DNA of 12,540 bases, taken from Acidobacteriota bacterium. Lineage in GTDB: Bacteria > Acidobacteriota > Thermoanaerobaculia > Multivoradales > JAHEKO01. Shown here in pieces: positions 5,231-12,540 of this stretch; position 1 is the first letter of the stretch; each line of letters starts with the position of its first letter. The translations under genes and the position numbers were made by a program. Location of the stretch: positions 1 through 12,540 of the forward strand of contig JAOTZA010000067.1 in assembly GCA_029861655.1 (NCBI GenBank). The letters are read 5' to 3'. The notes beneath the pieces were generated by a model. The model was not told where the DNA came from. It made no database searches and was given only the letters and a program-made list of their open reading frames with translations.

Positions 5231-7593
5231 CAGGCGTCCTCCCCGGGATGAATGGCTCGCCAGATCCTCTCTGGCGTCAGGGGCATGTCGAGATGGGTGA
5301 CGCCAAAGGGGCTCAAAGCGTCGCAAACCGCATTGACGATTGCCGGTGGCGAGGCGATGGTGCCGGCCTCGCCGATGCCCTTGACCCCGAGCGGGTTGTG
5401 CGGGCATGGCGTCACGGTGGAGGCGGTCTCATACGACGGAAGTTGGTGCGCTTTTGGCATCGCGTAGTCGAGCAGGGTCGCGGTAGTCAGTTGACCCGCT
5501 TGGTTGTAGACGGCCTCCTCCCACAGCGCCTGGCCGATGCCATAGGCGAGACCTCCGTGCACCTGGCCTTCGACGATCATGGGGTTGATCTGGTTGCCGC
5601 AGTCATCGACCGCGATGTAGCGCAGGATCTCCACCTCGCCCGTCTCGGGATCTACCTCCACGATCGCCACGTGGGTGCCAAACGGATAGGTGAAATTGGC
5701 GGGATCGTAGAAAGAGGTCTCTTCGAGCCCCGGCTCGAGCCCTTCGGGGAGGTTGTGGGCGAGATAGGCCATGAGACAGACATCGCCCCAGCTCTGGGCC
5801 TTGCCGGGGACGCCCTTGACCCGAAACTCCCCCTTCTCGAACTCGATGTCGCCCTCGGCGGCCTCGAGCAGGTGGGCTGCGATCGTCGTTCCCTTGGCGA
5901 TGATTTTTTCGATGCTCCTGACGATGGCCGAGCCACCGACGGCGGCGCTGCGGCTGCCGTAGGTGCCCATTCCGAACTGGACCTCCTGGGTGTCGCCGTG
6001 AATCACATCGACGGCGTCGATGTCGACACCGAGCTTTTCGGCGACGATCTGAGCAAAAGTGGTTTCGTGGCCCTGGCCATGTGCCGAGGAGCCGGTATAG
6101 ACGGTGATTGATCCGGTGGGATGGACTCGAACTTTGGCGCTTTCGTAAAGCCCGGCTTGTGCTCCCAGCGAACCCACGACCGCCGAGGGCGCGATCCCAC
6201 AGGCCTCGATATAGCTCGACAAGCCGACGCCGAGGAGCTTGCCGCCGTCTTCTCCAGGCGACTTGCGCCGGTTCTCCTGATCGGCGCGAAGCTGTGCGTA
6301 ACCGGCGATCTCTAGAGCCTTGTCGAGGGCTGGTTCGTAGTTACCGCTGTCGTAGGCCAGGGCCACCTGGGTCTGATAGGGGAAGGCGTCCGCGGAGACA
6401 AAGTTCCGGCGCCGGAACTCGGCAGGGTCGAGACCCATGGCGCGGGCCCCCAGGTCCATCAAGCGTTCGACGATGAAGGTCGCCTCGGGTCGGCCGGCTC
6501 CTCGAACCGCGTCGACCGGCGCGGTGTTGGTAAATGTCCCGGTGACGTGAACATAGATCGCCGGGATGTCGTACTGCCCAGACAACAGCGTGCCGTGAAG
6601 ATAGGTCGGCACTGCGGGAGCGAACGTCGACAGGTAGGCGCCCATTGCGGCGTGGGTGTCCGCTCGCAGGCCGGAGATTTTTCCGTCGCCATCGATCGCC
6701 AGCTCGGCGTGAGTGACGTGATCGCGGCCGTGGGCATCGGTCGTCGAGCCCTCGGAACGAGTCGCGATCCACTTGACGGGACGACCGGTGCGGATCGCAC
6801 ACCAGGAAACAATTGCTTCGTCGGGGTAGAGATGAATCTTCGACCCGAAGCCGCCGCCGACCTCGGGTGCGATCACTCGGATCTTGTGCTCGGGGAGCGC
6901 GATCGAAGCGAGTGAGAGCAGCAGCCGATGAACATGCGGATTCTGCGACGTCATCCGCAAGGTCAGCCCGCGGTTCTTGTCGTAGTGGGCGAGACATCCG
7001 CGGGGCTCGATCGCGAAAGGCAGGATTCGGTTGTTGCGCAGATCGAGCGCCACCGTATGGGCGGCGGCGGCAAAGCCCGAGTTGGTCTTCTCTTTGTCGC
7101 CCAGCTCCCAATCAAAGGCGATGTTGTTCGGCGCCTCCTCGTGGACAAGCGCCGCACCCTCCTCCGTCGCCGCTTTGGGGTCGACAGCCGCCTCGAGCGG
7201 CTCATAGTCGATCTCGACCTGCTCGGCGGCATCGTGGGCTGTGTAACGATCTTCGGCGAGGACGACCGCGACGCCGTCGCCGACGTGACGAACCTTGTCG
7301 ACGGCCAGGATCGGGTGGGCCGGAGTCTTGAGGTCGGGCAGCAGCCAGCCGACCGGAACTACGCCGCCATGTTCACTATCGGCGATGTCCTTACCGGTGA
7401 AGATCGCGACGACGCCGACGGTCTTCTTCGCCACGGAAGTGTCGATCGACTTGATTCGGGCATGGGCATGCGGGCTTCTGACGATCGCCGCCCAGGTCAT
7501 CCCGGGGAGCGTCAAGTCGTCGATGTACTTCCCCTCGCCCGTGATGAGGGCCGGGTCCTCTCGTCGCTTGATCGAACTACCGAGGACCGCCAT
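5230..7593 (-). CDS. Molybdenum hydroxylase large subunit, form II CODH-like (CoxL-like)
   Basis: A 787-residue catalytic subunit of the xanthine oxidase family, holding the molybdopterin cofactor. Motifs: GSSIKRREDPALITGEGKY (5-23), PEVGGGFGSK (243-252) at the cofactor, the active-site loop DAVRGAGRPEA (361-371), GQGHE (506-510), and GIGEAGTIASPPAIVNAV (739-756) with Glu742 as the expected catalytic glutamate. True aerobic CO dehydrogenases (form I) have AYxCSFR with the copper-binding cysteine. Here the loop is RGAGR, as in form II and related hydroxylases, with Val363 where tyrosine is usual. CO oxidation is therefore doubtful; an aldehyde, purine or other heterocycle is equally possible. 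I chose the ATG at 7593-7591, which overlaps the stop of the small-subunit gene by one base (TAATG) and begins the conserved region. No Tat signal is visible, so the enzyme should be cytoplasmic. Confidence 0.93.
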   Translation of the reverse strand: MAVLGSSIKRREDPALITGEGKYIDDLTLPGMTWAAIVRSPHAHARIKSIDTSVAKKTVGVVAIFTGKDIADSEHGGVVPVGWLLPDLKTPAHPILAVDKVRHVGDGVAVVLAEDRYTAHDAAEQVEIDYEPLEAAVDPKAATEEGAALVHEEAPNNIAFDWELGDKEKTNSGFAAAAHTVALDLRNNRILPFAIEPRGCLAHYDKNRGLTLRMTSQNPHVHRLLLSLASIALPEHKIRVIAPEVGGGFGSKIHLYPDEAIVSWCAIRTGRPVKWIATRSEGSTTDAHGRDHVTHAELAIDGDGKISGLRADTHAAMGAYLSTFAPAVPTYLHGTLLSGQYDIPAIYVHVTGTFTNTAPVDAVRGAGRPEATFIVERLMDLGARAMGLDPAEFRRRNFVSADAFPYQTQVALAYDSGNYEPALDKALEIAGYAQLRADQENRRKSPGEDGGKLLGVGLSSYIEACGIAPSAVVGSLGAQAGLYESAKVRVHPTGSITVYTGSSAHGQGHETTFAQIVAEKLGVDIDAVDVIHGDTQEVQFGMGTYGSRSAAVGGSAIVRSIEKIIAKGTTIAAHLLEAAEGDIEFEKGEFRVKGVPGKAQSWGDVCLMAYLAHNLPEGLEPGLEETSFYDPANFTYPFGTHVAIVEVDPETGEVEILRYIAVDDCGNQINPMIVEGQVHGGLAYGIGQALWEEAVYNQAGQLTTATLLDYAMPKAHQLPSYETASTVTPCPHNPLGVKGIGEAGTIASPPAIVNAVCDALSPFGVTHLDMPLTPERIWRAIHPGEDA

Positions 7594-8060
7594 TATGCGC
7601 CCCCCTTCGCCGCACTCTGGATGGCCTTGACGATGTTGTGGTAGCCCGTGCAGCGGCAAAGGTTGCCCTTGAGGCTTTCGCGTATCTCGCTCTCGCCGGG
7701 GCTCGGGTTGACGGCCAAAAGGCCTTCGGCGGCCAGGATCATCCCCGGTGTGCAGTATCCGCATTGGAGGCCATGCTCATCCCAGAACGCTTGCTGGAGA
7801 GGGTGGAGCTCGCCTTCCGGGGACAGCCCTTCGATGGTGGTAATCGACGCGCCGTCGGCTTGCACCGCGAGCTGCGTACAGGACTTGACCGTCAGACCGT
7901 CCATTTTGACGGTACAGGCGCCGCACAGGCTGGTCTCACAGCCGACATTGGTGCCGGTCAAGCTCAACTCCTCACGCAAGAAGTGAACCAGCAGCAGGCG
8001 CGGGTCCACCTCGCGCTCGTGCCGGGTCCCGTTGACTTCTACCTCGATCTTCACACTCAT
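7593..8060 (-). CDS. Molybdenum hydroxylase 2Fe-2S subunit (CoxS-like)
   Basis: A 155-residue small subunit with two [2Fe-2S] clusters. The N-terminal plant-type ferredoxin domain has Cys41, Cys46, Cys49 and Cys61 (GCETSLCGAC then C). The C-terminal four-helix domain has Cys100, Cys103, Cys135 and Cys137 (CGYCTPGM and CRC). All eight ligands are present at the spacing of CoxS and XdhA-type subunits. The ATG at 8060-8058 has an excellent Shine-Dalgarno site, so the longer frame starting at 8138 is rejected. The gene is first in the S-L-M operon, and its TAA overlaps the large-subunit start by one base. It relays electrons from the molybdenum site to FAD in the medium subunit. Confidence 0.94.
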   Translation of the reverse strand: MSVKIEVEVNGTRHEREVDPRLLLVHFLREELSLTGTNVGCETSLCGACTVKMDGLTVKSCTQLAVQADGASITTIEGLSPEGELHPLQQAFWDEHGLQCGYCTPGMILAAEGLLAVNPSPGESEIRESLKGNLCRCTGYHNIVKAIQSAAKGGA

Positions 8061-8066
8061 GAGTGG

Positions 8067-8072
8067 TCCTCC
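8067..8072 (-). promoter_or_regulatory. Ribosome binding site of the 2Fe-2S subunit gene
   Basis: GGAGGA on the minus strand ends 6 nt before the ATG at 8060. It settles the start of the operon's first gene. The rest of the 112-bp gap up to the preceding gene (8073-8172) shows no clear -35/-10 pair or T-tailed hairpin. Confidence 0.75.
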
Positions 8073-8172
8073 GGGATCCAATCCCCAATTTGATCGGCAC
8101 GAGTTTTTTACCACATGGGCGTCCAGAACTCGGACCAACGCCGGGCGGGACCGTTTTGGCGCTTCTTTCGGC

Positions 8173-9690
8173 TTATCGCTGTGGGGCGAAAGAAAAGTCC
8201 GCTACCAGGGCCAAGTGATCGGAGACGCCCAGCGAGTCACTCCTTTTCAGACCCAGCTTGCGAAGTCTCTTCTTCGACATCGACTGGGTGTCGACGACAA
8301 AGCCCTTTTCGAGCGTGGCCACATCATCGCTGAAGAAGATGAAGTCAAGTCTTCCGGGAGCGAAACGAGACGTTCCGCGGCGCCAGGTGTAGGCCATCCG
8401 CCGGTCGCTGTGGCGCAACGGGGCGACCGCCAGGCTTCCCTTTGCGCGTCCGGGCGAGAAGTCCTCGCCGTGGCTCGGGCCGATAAAACGACCGTGCACG
8501 AGGGCGTCGAACTGGCGGCGGAAGCCGACCAGGTTGAAGTCCCCGGCGAAGACGACGGCGTCCAGCGGGTCGATCTCGAACGGCCCGTTGCCGGCAAGCA
8601 GGTCGCGCCAGGTGGCGATCAGGTTGTCGATCTCGACATCGCGCCCGGTATCGTTGGCACAGCACGGTGGATGGGCGTCGAAAAGTACGAGATCGTGAGG
8701 CGTCAGTTCATTCGGGAGATCGATATGGACAGCCAGGTTGTTGTCGACCAGCTCGAAGTCGAGGATCGGTAGAGCGCTGACCAGTACGATGTCCGCGATC
8801 TGAGCAGAAGACCAACCGGCGGCCGGGGCGGGAAGGATGGAAGCGACAAACGCCTCCGTTTGGTCGGCGCTCCAGTCGGTGAGCGATTGAAAAGCGAGAA
8901 TGTCCGGTGAGATGGCCCCGAGAAGGCGGGTATAGAGAGCTTGCCGAGTCGCGATGTTGGAATCCTCGACGTTGAGGCTCAGAAGCCGGAGATGCTGTGG
9001 ACTCTCTCGCAGCCAGTCGATCGGCGCCGGTTCCCCGACCCGCTTCTTCTTTGGGTACTTGTAGGTCACGACACCTTGGTCTGGGAGCCGATCACCGCCG
9101 CTGGTGTCTTCGGCGAAAACCAGCCTCACCTTGCGTCGCTTTGCCGTACCGCCTTCGCCCTCAAGGGGCATCTCGATCCGAATCTCGAAGACATCGGATG
9201 AGAACGTTGGGAATCCCATCACCGAGCCTCCACCGGGGAACTCTGAGGAGGCGAGACCAGCCACGTCATAGCGGATCAATTCCTGCTCGCCGAAGCGCAC
9301 CTCGAGGTCGGCGCCCAGACCTTCGACGGGTAAGCCCGTACTCTCTTTGGCGTCGGTGTCCAGATAGAGACGGATCTTGTTTCCCGTGTCACCGGTTTCC
9401 TGAAGTAGCGTCTCGCGGCCGATCTCGACCCGAAGATGGAGAGCGTTGTCGTCGTTGACCAGCCAAAGCCGTCCGAAATCGAGCCCGCCTGGCGTCCCGT
9501 CACCCGCGGGATCGACAAGCGGTTTGCCAGCCTTCTTCCAGTCCCCGAACTCGCCGTCGGGAAGGATGGGACGGGCTTTACCGGCATGAAGCGGGGTGGC
9601 CGACAGCCCTACCAACAAGCCTGCCAGCAGAACTCCGGCTTGCGCCGCGGTGGTGGCTCGATCCCCGAGCGAGACTGTCATTGACGGCAT
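8173..9690 (-). CDS. Secreted endonuclease/exonuclease/phosphatase-fold protein with CBM9/DOMON-like domain
   Basis: A 505-residue exported protein. A signal peptide (hydrophobic stretch about residues 17-35, cleavage probably near LHAGKA) is followed by a beta-rich domain at about 42-215 (DGEFGDWKKAGKPLVDPAGD, then LWLVNDDNALHLRVEI), resembling CBM9/DOMON-like carbohydrate- or ligand-binding modules. The EEP domain fills about 232-503: LRLLSLNV (Asn240), PDILAFQSL (262-270), DAHPPCC (338-344), VFAGDFNLVG (380-389), RLDFIFFSDD (447-456) and the terminal SDHLALVADF (490-499). EEP enzymes cleave phosphodiester or phosphate-ester bonds using a divalent metal. The metal-binding glutamate normally found in QE is Ser269 here, so activity is uncertain. 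DNase, phosphatase or a non-catalytic role are all possible. The start may instead be the ATG at 9681, which removes three residues. Confidence 0.85.
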   Translation of the reverse strand: MPSMTVSLGDRATTAAQAGVLLAGLLVGLSATPLHAGKARPILPDGEFGDWKKAGKPLVDPAGDGTPGGLDFGRLWLVNDDNALHLRVEIGRETLLQETGDTGNKIRLYLDTDAKESTGLPVEGLGADLEVRFGEQELIRYDVAGLASSEFPGGGSVMGFPTFSSDVFEIRIEMPLEGEGGTAKRRKVRLVFAEDTSGGDRLPDQGVVTYKYPKKKRVGEPAPIDWLRESPQHLRLLSLNVEDSNIATRQALYTRLLGAISPDILAFQSLTDWSADQTEAFVASILPAPAAGWSSAQIADIVLVSALPILDFELVDNNLAVHIDLPNELTPHDLVLFDAHPPCCANDTGRDVEIDNLIATWRDLLAGNGPFEIDPLDAVVFAGDFNLVGFRRQFDALVHGRFIGPSHGEDFSPGRAKGSLAVAPLRHSDRRMAYTWRRGTSRFAPGRLDFIFFSDDVATLEKGFVVDTQSMSKKRLRKLGLKRSDSLGVSDHLALVADFSFAPQR

Positions 9691-9694
9691 CGTA
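9689..9694 (-). promoter_or_regulatory. Possible -10 element for a leaderless transcript
   Basis: TACGAT (TANNNT) on the minus strand ends 7 nt before the ATG at 9681-9679. No Shine-Dalgarno site precedes either candidate ATG of the secreted EEP-fold gene. This geometry is what leaderless genes show. No clear -35 box was seen. Confidence 0.3.
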
Positions 9695-9744
9695 TCGGTT
9701 GGGGGCGGGGTTCCCTCTCTGCGAAGGTAGACTCTGCCCGCCCC

Positions 9745-9754
9745 GGGAGGGGAG
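9745..9754 (+). promoter_or_regulatory. Ribosome binding site of lepA
   Basis: GGGAGGGGAG lies 7 nt before the ATG at 9762. It supports that start over the in-frame ATG at 9681, whose extra 27 residues are not part of LepA. Confidence 0.75.
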
Positions 9755-9761
9755 ACGCCAC

Positions 9762-11558
9762 ATGGACAACGTTCGCAATTTCTGCATCATCGCCCATATC
9801 GACCATGGCAAGTCCACTCTTGCCGACCGTCTGATCCAGCACTGCGGCGGAGTCGATGCGCGCGAGTTTCGCGACCAGATTCTGGATTCGATGGATATCG
9901 AGCGCGAGCGCGGGATCACCATCAAGAGCAATACGGTGACGCTCAATTACCGGGCACGGGACGGCGAGGATTACGAGCTCAACCTGATCGACACACCGGG
10001 GCATGTGGATTTCTCGCACGAGGTGAGGCGTTCCTTGATGTCGTGTGAAGGGGCGCTTTTGGTGGTGGATGCTTCTCAGGGGGTCGAAGCGCAAACGGTC
10101 GCCAATCTCTATCTGGCTCTCGAATACGATCTCGAAATCGTTCCGGTCATCAACAAGATCGATTTGCCCTCGGCCGACGTCGAACGAGTGCGTGAGGAGA
10201 TCGACGAGGACCTGGGGCTCGACCCGTTCGAGACGGTCCAGTGCTCGGCTAAGCAAGGCACTGGAATCGAGGGAGTATTGGAGGCGATCGTCACCCGGCT
10301 GCCGCCTCCTGAGGGAGACACCGAGGCGCCGCTCCAGGCGCTTATCTTTGACGCCCAGTACGATCCCTACCGTGGTGTGGTGCTGATCGTGAGGGTGAAG
10401 CAGGGAACCCTCGCGGCGGGTCTCAAGGCGACGCTGATGCACACCGGCAAAGAGTACACGGTCGAAGAGGTAGGGCTCCTACAACTCAAACGTGTCAAGA
10501 CCGAACAGCTCGAGGCCGGTGAAGTGGGCTATGTCATCGCCGGAATCAAGGCGGTCCGCGAGATTGCGATCGGAGACACGCTCACCGGTGCCGGCATCCC
10601 GGCGGCCGAGCCCTTGCCCGGCTACAAGGAAGCCAAACCGGTCGTTTTCTCGTCGCTCTATCCGATGTCCACCGACGACTACGAGGATCTGTTGCGCGCC
10701 CTCGACAAACTGGCTCTCAACGATGCCGCTCTGACCTATGAGAAGGACTCGTCGAGTGCACTCGGTTTCGGGTTTCGGTGTGGGTTTCTCGGTCTTCTGC
10801 ACCTCGAAGTAGTGCAGGAGCGTCTGCAGCGCGAGTATGGGTTGTCGCTTCTCCTGTCGGCGCCGTCGGTGCGGTACCGGCTGACTTTGAACGACGGCAC
10901 CAAGACGACGGTCGACAACCCGGCCCACTACCCCGACCCGACCCTGATCGACTCGGCGAGCGAGCCCTACATCAAAGCGTCGATCTTGATGCCGGAGAAG
11001 TACATCGGGGTGGTGATGGAGCTCTGTCGCGAGCGGCGTGGCGAGAACACCACCTTCAACTATCTGGCGGTCGGCCGTGTGGAGCTCAGCTCGGAGCTGC
11101 CGCTCGCCGAGGTTCTGTTCGATTTCTACGACAAGCTGAAGACCGTCACCCAGGGCTATGGCTCGTTCGACTACGAGGTGCTCGACTACCGCCCGACTGC
11201 TCTAGCCAAGGTCGACATTCTGGTCAATGATGAGCCGGTGGATGCGCTCTCGCAGCTCGTCAACCGCGACAAGGCGCGAGCACGCGCCCTTCACTATTGC
11301 GAACGGCTCGCCGAGACCATTCCGCGACAGCAGTTCAAGATCAAGATTCAGGGCGCGATCGGCGGCTCGATCATCGCCCGCGCCACCATCAATGCCTATC
11401 GCAAGGACGTCACCGCAAAGTGCTACGGCGGCGACATCACCCGCAAGCGCAAGCTCCTCGAGAAGCAGCGCGCCGGCAAGAAGCGGATGATGGTGGTGGG
11501 CTCGGTGGAGATTCCGCAGTCGGCGTTTGTGGCGGTGCTCAAGACGGACAAGGACTGA
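9762..11558 (+). CDS. lepA: Translation elongation factor 4 (LepA)
   Basis: A complete 598-residue translational GTPase, essentially the length of E. coli LepA. GTPase motifs: AHIDHGKST (11-19, G1), RERGITIKS (48-56, G2), DTPGHVDF (77-84, G3), NKID (131-134, G4) and SAK (162-164, G5). Domains II and III and an EF-G-like domain V follow. The LepA-specific C-terminal domain is plain: YRPTALAKVDILVNDEPVDA, then IARATINAYRKDVTAKCYGG, DITRKRKLLEKQRAGKKRMM and the end VEIPQSAFVAVLKTDKD. LepA acts on the ribosome, and is linked to back-translocation, initiation or ribosome assembly under stress. Only GTPase activity and ribosome binding are uncontroversial. No lepB (signal peptidase) follows, unlike in E. 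coli. The start is backed by a strong Shine-Dalgarno site, and the gene is divergent from the secreted EEP-fold gene across a 71-bp gap. Confidence 0.97.
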   Translation: MDNVRNFCIIAHIDHGKSTLADRLIQHCGGVDAREFRDQILDSMDIERERGITIKSNTVTLNYRARDGEDYELNLIDTPGHVDFSHEVRRSLMSCEGALLVVDASQGVEAQTVANLYLALEYDLEIVPVINKIDLPSADVERVREEIDEDLGLDPFETVQCSAKQGTGIEGVLEAIVTRLPPPEGDTEAPLQALIFDAQYDPYRGVVLIVRVKQGTLAAGLKATLMHTGKEYTVEEVGLLQLKRVKTEQLEAGEVGYVIAGIKAVREIAIGDTLTGAGIPAAEPLPGYKEAKPVVFSSLYPMSTDDYEDLLRALDKLALNDAALTYEKDSSSALGFGFRCGFLGLLHLEVVQERLQREYGLSLLLSAPSVRYRLTLNDGTKTTVDNPAHYPDPTLIDSASEPYIKASILMPEKYIGVVMELCRERRGENTTFNYLAVGRVELSSELPLAEVLFDFYDKLKTVTQGYGSFDYEVLDYRPTALAKVDILVNDEPVDALSQLVNRDKARARALHYCERLAETIPRQQFKIKIQGAIGGSIIARATINAYRKDVTAKCYGGDITRKRKLLEKQRAGKKRMMVVGSVEIPQSAFVAVLKTDKD

Positions 11559-12006
11559 AGCAGCAGTTCACGAGCAGCCTGACGGCCTAGGCGGAGTCTC
11601 CGCAGGGTACGGCGCACGCTTCCCGGACTCCGGTTACCGAGAGGCGAGCGCCTCGGTTTCTCTCGCGCCGGATCGGACCTGGACTATCGATGTCCAAGTT
11701 GTGCGCTCGGTCAAACGCCCCTGGTGGAGCCTCCGACCAGGCCGTCAGAAAGCTAGCAGGCCTTGGCGAGGAGTGCTGTCTTCTGCATCCGGCGGGCGCA
11801 AACGGCAGCCTGGTGAATGCGCCGGCAGGAACGCTGTGAGCCTGCGGGCACACGCAATCCTCGGGTGAAGCGGTTTGGTCCGCGCGGGCGAACAACGAGG
11901 CGCGAGCGAACTCCTCCAAGGCTGAGTAGCAAGCGCCGTTTCCAGCTGGGCATTCGACTAGGCTGGCCGAGCCCGCCGGCCACCGAGGGCCTAGGAGTCA
12001 ACCGAT
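11559..12006. other. Intergenic region without a convincing gene
   Basis: This gap of about 450 bp lies between convergent lepA and the YqgE/AlgH gene. Open frames on the minus strand are rich in Arg, Pro and Ala, show no recognisable domain and lack a ribosome binding site, so they look accidental. I saw no tRNA, SRP or tmRNA signature. A bulged hairpin near 11636-11657 is the only structure placed where a lepA terminator could be. Confidence 0.6.
11636..11664 (+). terminator. Weak candidate terminator after lepA
   Basis: ACCGA (11636-11640), a two-base bulge, then GGCG pairs with CGCC (11649-11652) and TCGGT (11653-11657), about 9 bp in total, followed by TTCTCTC. It sits 78 bp past the lepA stop. 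The tight loop and poor T-run make it doubtful. Confidence 0.3.
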
Positions 12007-12540
12007 CTACGCGGTCGGGGCTTCGGCAACCTCGATGAGCTCGTCCCAGAGCTCTTTCGGGTCGCCCTCGAAGACGCGCTGGCTGGTTGCCGGTAGCACG
12101 TACCAGCCGTCTTGCTCGATCTCCCACTCGAGCTGTCCGTGCGCCCAGCCGGCGTAGCCGACGCACGTTTTGAAAGCCGCGACGGGGTTCTCGGCGTCCA
12201 GGCCGTGCTCGATCAAGTCGAGGACGTTGCCGGTGCAGACGCCGGCGAGAACGGGTTCGCAGTCCTCGGGCGGCTCTTCCGCGTGGAGGAGAAAGACGAG
12301 CTTGTCACGGCCGACCGGCCCGCCCCAGAACACGGAATCCCGTCTCTCGGTCAATGTGTCGAGCTGCGGCAGGAGATCGGAGAGTACGGTCCGTGTCCGC
12401 CGATTGATGATAACGCCGAGCGTTCCTTCTTCGCCGTGGGACAGGAGTAGCACGACGGTGCGCGCGAAGTGGGGGTCCGCCATGGTGGGCCTGGCGACGA
12501 GAAAAGTACCGGCCTCGAGCTGGGTCTTTGGAGCGGCTAT
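12007..12540 (-). CDS. YqgE/AlgH family protein (5' end outside window)
   Basis: The frame is open from the right edge to TAG at 12009-12007, giving 177 residues. An ATG occurs at 12483, but the residues before it, QLEAGTFLVARPTMADPHFA, are the conserved N-terminus of the family, so that ATG is internal and the true start lies just beyond 12540. Further motifs: ARTVVLLLSHGEEGTLGVII, VFWGGPVGRDKLVFLLH, KTCVGYAGWAHGQLEWEIEQ and WYVLPAT. Family length is about 185 residues, so little is missing. The protein has no signal peptide or membrane segment. AlgH was described as a transcriptional regulator of alginate genes in Pseudomonas, but the biochemical role of the family is not established. It is convergent with lepA across a gap of about 450 bp. 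Confidence 0.9.
   Translation of the reverse strand: MAAPKTQLEAGTFLVARPTMADPHFARTVVLLLSHGEEGTLGVIINRRTRTVLSDLLPQLDTLTERRDSVFWGGPVGRDKLVFLLHAEEPPEDCEPVLAGVCTGNVLDLIEHGLDAENPVAAFKTCVGYAGWAHGQLEWEIEQDGWYVLPATSQRVFEGDPKELWDELIEVAEAPTA

Noticed and set aside
5083..6111. Long plus-strand frame opposite the large-subunit gene
   Set aside because: Antisense to strongly conserved coding sequence; an effect of GC-rich codon bias with no recognisable product.
11584..11999. GGCCTAGG followed by AGTC near both ends of the post-lepA gap (11584-11598 and 11988-11999), like a target-site duplication
   Set aside because: The copies differ by a 3-base insertion, the DNA between them shows no transposase or terminal repeats, and the match was picked after the fact.
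11587..12166. Minus-strand frames of 110 and 137 codons after lepA
   Set aside because: Arg/Pro-rich low-information translations with no domain or ribosome binding site; one overlaps the YqgE/AlgH gene out of frame.

Overview
The window is GC-rich, gene-dense bacterial chromosome with good Shine-Dalgarno sites and many 1-4 nt gene overlaps. Presence of a YqgE/AlgH protein points to a Gram-negative-type bacterium. The mix of a CO-dehydrogenase-like molybdenum hydroxylase, RarD, DinB and LepA would fit an environmental lineage such as Acidobacteriota, but nothing here fixes the phylum. I saw no rRNA, tRNA, CRISPR array, transposase, phage gene or toxin-antitoxin pair.

Layout. (1) 1-1432, plus strand: the 3' end of a DinB-family gene, a DUF1801 gene with a strong RBS, and a B3/4 (tRNA-editing-like) gene that almost touches it. 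(2) 1518-3204, minus strand: a tightly overlapping three-gene set, read from right to left as XdhC N-terminal domain, XdhC C-terminal domain, then a MocA-type nucleotidyltransferase. These are maturation factors for molybdenum hydroxylases. (3) 3328-4215, plus strand: rarD, an EamA-type permease, divergent from the XdhC genes. (4) 4201-4321: two identical 43-bp direct repeats, each holding a perfect 10-bp hairpin (REP-like), between convergent rarD and the next operon. The DNA between the two copies is a near-perfect copy of part of the neighbouring FAD-subunit gene. (5) 4358-8060, minus strand: a three-subunit molybdenum hydroxylase operon in the order S (2Fe-2S), L (molybdopterin), M (FAD), with 1-nt overlaps. 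(6) 8173-9690, minus strand: a secreted endonuclease/exonuclease/phosphatase-fold protein with a CBM9/DOMON-like front domain. (7) 9762-11558, plus strand: lepA, complete. (8) 11559-12006: an intergenic stretch without a convincing gene. (9) 12007-12540, minus strand: a YqgE/AlgH-family gene running off the right edge.

How it fits together. The S-L-M enzyme and the XdhC/MocA set very likely form one functional unit. MocA-type enzymes make the cytosine dinucleotide form of the molybdenum cofactor, XdhC binds and sulfurates it, and the cofactor is inserted into the large subunit. The large subunit lacks the cysteine loop of true aerobic CO dehydrogenase and carries a form-II-like VRGAGR loop, so its substrate is unknown. 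The most unusual feature is the repeat island at 4201-4321. It supplies the stop codon of rarD, carries a fragment copied from the FAD-subunit gene, and lies where rarD now separates the hydroxylase operon from its maturation genes. I found no clear sign of an entirely new system. The repeat island, the split XdhC, the probable non-AUG start of the B3/4 gene and the altered active site of the secreted phosphatase-fold protein are the points worth checking.
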